Of a DNA stretch of 64,000 nt, positions 58,468 through 64,000 are shown one piece after another (position 1 is the stretch's first letter; the number at the start of each line of letters is the position of its first letter). The DNA lies in the NCBI GenBank assembly GCA_951799425.1, contig OX637402.1:8708001-8772000 (forward strand). Reading direction: 5' to 3'. Source of the stretch: Ilex aquifolium (lineage: Eukaryota; Streptophyta; Magnoliopsida; Aquifoliales; Aquifoliaceae). A program made the position numbers and the translations under genes. The notes under the pieces are model-generated. The model had not been told where the DNA came from and ran no database searches. It worked only from the letters and a program-made list of their open reading frames with translations.

Positions 58468-60249
58468 TTCAATTTCTGCAAAAATTTCCCTATTTGCTCA
58501 TTCTCACTCCTACTCCTCTTTTCCAACTTTATTCAACTCCAAAACATTCTAACAATATATTTCCTAACTCAGCTTCCTAAAGACTTGATCCATACTAATG
58601 AATCACACTGTATGAGTATGCCCAAATTCATTTACGAAATTGCGATGAGATTTGAGTCACGATGCTTTCAAAACACATGAATTGGAATTCTAAATTAAAC
58701 AAAATGAACACCCATCAAGTAAAGCAGAAAATAAAGTAAAAAGGTATTTCAAATTCTTTCTCATATCTAAAATTTGAGCAATATTCTCTTACCCTACTAG
58801 TCCTGGGTTGTCAAAAACAACTTTCTCCAAACACCCGAATTAATTACACATGAATTTCATCATAGCTTTAAATGTTATTCCAGAGTATACGCCTACAAAT
58901 TTCCTTTCAAAACTCGTGTGTGTGAAATGAATATGCAATTTAAACATTTACTCAACATAATCCACATTCACTTGGCTATCCAAATTTAGCTTTGATGCAA
59001 AACTCACCAAGGGTTTCCCTAAAAAATGAATCACCCAATGATTATCCTGGAATGCTCTCAATGTGTATATGTGAGATGGAATCTTGTGAACAAACCAAAA
59101 TATACTCACATATAGTCCAAAAAAAAGACGTGAATGTATAACAAGTGAAACGACCCTGACATAATCTCATGAATGGAACGTTAGGACACTAGATAGCAAA
59201 ACAAACTTTTCTTTTCATTTAAAGTGTGCTCTCACCATGCTTTCTCTAGATCATTTAGGGCTTTCATGGGTTGTAATGAGGCCTTGGGGTGATATTTGGG
59301 TTGAGTGAAATGAAGGGTAGAGGGAGACAAAAAGGGTTATTCCGAGGACACGACCTTTATTATTAAAAATCTCATTTTTGTGGAATTTTCAGCTTTACAC
59401 CTTCACTTCAACTTTTATGTCTTTTTCTTTTTTTTTCTTTTCAACCCCCTTTTCTCCCTTTTCTTGGATTTTTTTCCCTTTGGGTTTCCTCACCACATTT
59501 TGCTTTCATCATGATTAATCACAATCAGTCTCGAAACAACCAAGGTGTGGTAATCATTTTGCACATGTTTGGTAAAACATGTGACGCGGAAACGGATTTT
59601 CAATTAAGGCTCAATCACAACAGTAGGGATAAATTTTTCACAAGGAAAGGCTAAGGCTCAACGAAATTCAAAGATGGCCTAAGATCATCTCTAGATAGGC
59701 ATGGGGAGACATATTGACATTTTAAGACAAATTCAATCAACTATCCATATGCAATCTAATCGAAGCAAGCATAATGAGATTATTAAACAGATTTTGAATT
59801 TGAAAAATTATTCCTTTGAGTAAATGTAAGTTCTTCCAATAAGGATCAGCACTAAAACTCACATGGGTACTTACTTCTTCTCCACTCTATATGTCAAGCT
59901 CTAAAATATGGTTCAAATCTATAAATTTCTGAAATTACACTTTTAAGGTGCACTATGGTTGAATTTGAATGAAAACACGTATGTGCTACTCAGACATAGG
60001 ATAAATTTCTATGGTGTGCTCATATATTCAAAGTTCAAAGCAAAGATCAAGCAATCACAAATCCCATAAAAATTTGAATAGGGGAATATAGTTCAACATT
60101 AAGATATTTTCCACAAAAAAATTTAAATTTTTTTTTCACATTTCCAACTATTCTATACAAAAAATTCATAGAATATGTGAAAGGTGCATCTCACCACAAA
60201 ATGGTATTATCAACAAAAATTGGTATATCATGCAAATGGTGCACTTCAC
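58468..60249. other. Non-coding spacer between pol box and internal promoter of element 2
   Basis: 1.8 kb of A+T-rich DNA without ORFs of note. It contains T-rich and C-rich stretches (59400-59470) and no recognisable insertion. Confidence 0.5.
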
Positions 60250-60285
60250 CCCCCAACTTGAACTACACATTGTCCTCAATGCAAC
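60250..60285 (-). other. Post-pol purine box of element 2
   Basis: The minus strand reads GCATTGAGGACAATGTG, a short spacer, then AAGTTGGGGGGTGAAG. It is the counterpart of 2735-2767 in element 1 and lies about 200 bp after the integrase stop. Confidence 0.55.
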
Positions 60286-60483
60286 AAAAAGACATCCAAT
60301 AAGACAATATAAATTAAAAAACAAGAAGGGTTAGAGAACTCCTCGTAATGAGCTTTAATAAAAATACCATTATCTGCACACATAAAGAAAGAACACTATA
60401 TACAAGTGAAAGCAAGTGAACAATTTAACTTGTAAAGTAAAGGACAAAGGAAAACAACTGTACACTAATATCTACTTGAATAG

Positions 60484-61560
60484 TTATGCCTCAACAACAT
60501 CTGGATAGACCGGGTCCACCAACTCCTCCACCACTTCTTGAACTTCAAAACCCTCAAAGAATGGTTTAATTCTTTGGCAATTGACCTTGAATGTTTTACC
60601 ATGCTCAGGGTTTTCTATATCCACATCTCCAAGTGGGTAGGCCAGATTGACAATATAGGGGCCATCCCATCTCAATAGATGTTTTCCTTGGAAAATGGAG
60701 AGGCAAGAATTATACAAGAGCACTTTTTGACAGGGCTCGAATGTTTTTCTCAAAATGAATTTGTCATGAAAAATTTTAGCCCTCTCTTTGTGAATTCTAG
60801 AGCTCTCATATACATTTCTACGAGTTTCTTCCAATTCATTTATCTCCAACTTCCTATGTTCCCTAGCTAGTCTTAGGTTGAAATGCAAGGTTTTTATGGT
60901 CCAATTTGTCTTGTGCTCCATCTTCACTAGCAAGTGACAGGCCTTGCTGTAGACTAGCCGATAGAGAGATATACCAAGAATGGTCTTATAAGCGGTGCGG
61001 TAAGCCCACAAGGCATCGGTCAACCTAAGTGACTAATCATTTTGATTTGGGTTAACTGTTTTCTCAAGTTTGTTCTTTATCTCCCTATTGGCCAACTTAG
61101 CTTGGGCATTAGTCTATGGGTGATAAATAGTGGACACCTTGTGTGTTACGCCATATTTATGCATCAAAGAAGCAAATAGTATATTGCAAAAATGTGAGCC
61201 ACCGTCACTTATCATTGCACGAGACATCCCAAACCTCGAAAAAATGTTTTCTTTTAGAAATTTGACCACAACTCAGTGGTCATTGGTCTTGGTCAGGATT
61301 GCCTCTACTCACTTGGGCACATAGTCCATTGTCAGGAGTATATAAATGTAGACAAAAAGACATAGGGAATTAACCCATGAAATCGATGCCCTTAACAATC
61401 AAATATTTCAATGACAAGTACGGGGGAAAGGGGCAACATGTTTCTACGAGTCACACTTCCCAAGCTTTTGACACCTATCACATTGCTGACAAAATGAGAC
61501 ACAATCTTTAATCAATGTTGGCCAATAAAAACCACTTTGTAAAATCTTAGCTGAAGTCTT
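60484..61560 (-). pseudogene. Integrase of element 2 (broken)
   Basis: 60484-61023 is the C-terminal half (TDALWAYRTAYKTILG, then WDGPYIV, then an acidic tail EEFEVQEVV-like region). 61024-61560 holds the zinc-binding and catalytic core, interrupted by several stops; short readable pieces include the region of the catalytic aspartate and glutamate. Not functional. Confidence 0.8.
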
Positions 61561-62757
61561 CTAGGAAGAGAAATGTCTGCCACACGATTCAGAATGACAG
61601 AAAGAGAGGACATCTCGATGTTCATTTTCTGGTACACACCTCCTGATGAATTGGTCACGGCGATACTTGAACATGTACGGATTGTTGAAGTAGAAATACT
61701 TCACATCCGCCATGAATCTTCTCTTATCTTCCTGGCTCCAATGTGGGGGTATTTGACCTATGGCAAGAAAATTGCAAATGTCAGCATACCACGAAAAAAT
61801 TGAATGGATAGAAAATAATTGCTCATCAGGGAAAGAATCAGGGATAAGGATGTGCTCTTCAGTGTCTTGGACAACAAGTCGGGACAAATGGTCCGCCAAC
61901 ACGTTCTCAACTCCCTTTTTGTCCTTAATGATCAGATGAAATTCTTGAAGAAGGAGGATCCAACTAATGAGTCTTGGTTTAGCGTCTTGCTTAGACAACA
62001 AAAACTTCAAAGCAGAATGATCAGTGTAGACTACAATCAGTGAACCAATGATGTATGACCTAAATTTATCCAATGCAAACACTACGACTAGCAACTCTTT
62101 TTCAGTAGTGGTGTAATTCATTTGGGCTTTATTTAGAGTTCTGCTAGCATAATATATTACATGAGACTTTTTATCTTCCCTTTGACCTACCACTACGCCG
62201 ACCGCGTAATCGCTTGCATAACACATGAGCTTAAACGGGAATTCCCATCGGGGTGGTCACATGATTGTAGGTGAGATAAACATACTTTTAGGTTTTTGGA
62301 AAGATGCCTCACAATCATCCAACCACACAAATGGGACATCCTTTGCCAGCAAATTTGTCAAAGGTCTTGCCAATGCACTAAAATCCTTAATGAAATGGCG
62401 ATAGAAACCTGCATGGCCAAGAAACGACCTGATGTCCTTGACTACGCTTGGAGTGGGTAGATTGGAAATTGTTTCCACTTTAGATTTGTCCACTTCCATT
62501 CACTTTGCAGACACAATGTGTCCAAGCACGATCCCTTGAGTGACCATGAAATGACACTTCTCCGAGTTAAGCACCAAATTCTTCTCTTTGCGTCTCTCTA
62601 TAACTTTCTCCAAATTCTCCAAACATCCTTCAAACGAGTCTTCAAACACTGAGAAGTCATCTATGAAAAACTCCACAATCTTTTCAACCATGTCACTGAA
62701 TATCCCCATCATGCATCTTTGAAAAGTTCCCAGTGCATTGCACAACCCAAACGGCAT
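61561..62757 (-). pseudogene. RT C-terminal part and RNase H of element 2 (broken)
   Basis: 62500-62757 has the RT active site FIDDFSVFEDSF with both aspartates kept, unlike element 1. 62257-62499 has SFLGHAGFYRHFIKDFS. 61561-62226 is RNase H (CYASDYAVGVVVGQ, TTEKELLVVVFALDKF, VYTDHSALKFLL, VLADHLSRL); its first motif reads CYAS where CDAS is expected, so a catalytic aspartate is lost. In-frame stops lie near 62498 and 62256. Confidence 0.9.
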
Positions 62758-64000
62758 GCGGCGATAGACATATGTTCCAAAGGGGCATGTGAATGTGGTC
62801 TTCCCTTGATCTTCTAGGGTAATCTCTATCTGATTGTAGCCGAAGTAACCATGTAAGAAACAATAGAAAAAGATGTTCGGCTACCCTCTCCAACACTTGA
62901 TCAAGGAATGGAAGCGGGAAGTGATCTTTTCGAGTACATGAGTTAAGCTTCCGGTAATCAATGCAAAATCTCCAACCGATGACCATCCATGTTGGTATCA
63001 ACTCATTCTCCTCATTAGCCACCACCGTCACTCCTGAATTCTTTGGTACCACTTGTGTGGGGCTAACCCATTTACTGTCGACAATTGCAAAGATAATTCC
63101 CATGTCAAGTAGCTTGAGCACTTCATATCTAACCATATCCTTCATAATGGGATTGATTCTTCTTTGTGGTTGTCGGGATGGCTTGGTGTTTTCTTCAAGA
63201 TATATTCGGTGGGTGCAAATGAGAGGGCTAATTCCCTTGATGTCGGCAATGGTCCAACCGATGGTTCCTTTGTGCTTTCTCAGGACTCGCAATAATTCTT
63301 CCTCTTGCTTTGGCCTCAATGAAGAGTTCGTCACCACTGAAAATGTTTCGTGCTCCCCCAAGAATGCATATTTAAGTGTGGATGGCAATGGCTTCAACTC
63401 CAAAGTGAGTGGAAAATTTTTCTTTTCTTGTGGCGGTAGTTTTTCAAATGTCAGGGTCCAAGTCCCCACCCCTTGCACAGTCTCCGGTTCCACATCCTCA
63501 AGAAACTCCTCCTCATCCAATTTGGTATGGCACAGAAAATCCATGTGATGCTCCATCAAAGTGTCAATCCTATTGACTTCATGAACCTCCTCATCAACCA
63601 TCGATTTCTTGCAAAGGTTGAACACATTGAGATCCATTGTCATGTTTCCAAATGCAAGCTTCATTAGACCATTCCTACAATTGATCACCAAATTAGAAGT
63701 TGCAATGAAAGGCCTTCCTAATATGATAGGAACCTGTGAATTAGGGTTAGCAACGGGGTGAGTATCAAGCACAATGAAATCAGTGAAAAAATAAAATTTA
63801 TCAACTTGGACCAAAACATCCTCAAATACTCCCCTTGGTTTTCTCACGCTTTAATCCACTATTTGAAGAGTGATAGAGGTTGGTTTCAACTCATCAAGCT
63901 GTAGTTTTTGATACACCGAGAAGGGTAAGAGGTTGACACTTGCCCCCAAGTCTAGCAATGCTTGCTTAACTCGACAATTCCCAATGGTGATGGCAATGGT
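62758..64000 (-). pseudogene. Protease and N-terminal RT of element 2 (partial at the window edge)
   Basis: The protease starts outside the well-read part: 63848-64000 encodes the DLGASVNLLP site up to a stop (TAA, near 63852). 62693-63847 continues with VPIILGRPFIATS, the linker (LPSTLKYAFLGE), then RT (KWVSPTQVVPKNSG, CIDYRKLNSCTRKDHFPLPF). RT then changes frame near 62870, just before the expected DGYSGYNQI block. Gag lies outside the window. Confidence 0.88.

Larger units (their letters stand above)
54981..64000 (-). mobile_element. Athila-lineage Ty3/gypsy retrotransposon (element 2), 3' part
   Basis: Read right to left: protease, RT, RNase H, integrase (64000-60484), a post-pol purine box (60250-60285), 1.8 kb of non-coding DNA, a palindrome cluster (58309-58467), a third ORF (56590-57900), a polypurine tract (56339-56352) and the 3' LTR (to about 54981). 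Gag and the 5' LTR are outside the window. The order of parts is the same as in element 1, but the palindrome motif differs. Confidence 0.8.

Overview
The window looks like nuclear DNA of a flowering plant, probably a eudicot. It is A+T-rich and dominated by nested Ty3/gypsy LTR retrotransposons, with one intact host-type gene. The species cannot be fixed from the sequence.

Layout. (1) 220-38980 (minus) is read as one Athila-lineage element. Its 5' LTR (about 37188-38980), tRNA-Asp-type primer site and damaged gag lie at the right. Its pol lies at 3139-7132. Beyond pol (1-2767) are a purine box, a second promoter and a decayed third ORF with a plant transposon-protein domain. Its 3' LTR would lie left of the window. 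(2) A chromovirus (Tekay/Del-like) array, 7133-36200 (plus), is inserted between its gag and pol: five LTRs alternate with four internal regions, each exactly 4732 bp. All four units share the same two pol stop codons, and the middle LTRs look like recombinants of the two outer ones, so the array probably grew by unequal exchange. (3) 39059-42587 and about 44440-48832 are the 3' parts of two plus-strand Tat-lineage elements. Each has an antisense gag-like ORF before its polypurine tract and 3' LTR. (4) 48833-51519 is A+T-rich intergenic DNA with small tandem duplications. (5) 51520-53310 encodes a secreted leucine-rich-repeat protein, the only intact host-type gene. (6) 54105-54532 is a broken FAR1/MULE transposase fragment. 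(7) About 54981-64000 (minus) is a second Athila-lineage element: 3' LTR, third ORF with its own upstream region, post-pol purine box, and pol running off the right edge.

Main pattern. Both Athila elements carry clusters of a short CpG-centred palindromic motif in two places: the U3 part of the LTR, and the region just upstream of the third ORF. The motif matches within an element but differs between elements (TTCGAA-centred in the first, ACCGGT-centred in the second). This suggests a self-specific regulatory circuit, perhaps a third-ORF product acting on its own sites; that function is inference. Unrelated LTRs in the window (the chromovirus and one Tat LTR) also carry palindromes in U3 but have no such ORF in view. 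Every retroelement coding region here is broken, so this is a fossil record rather than an active system.
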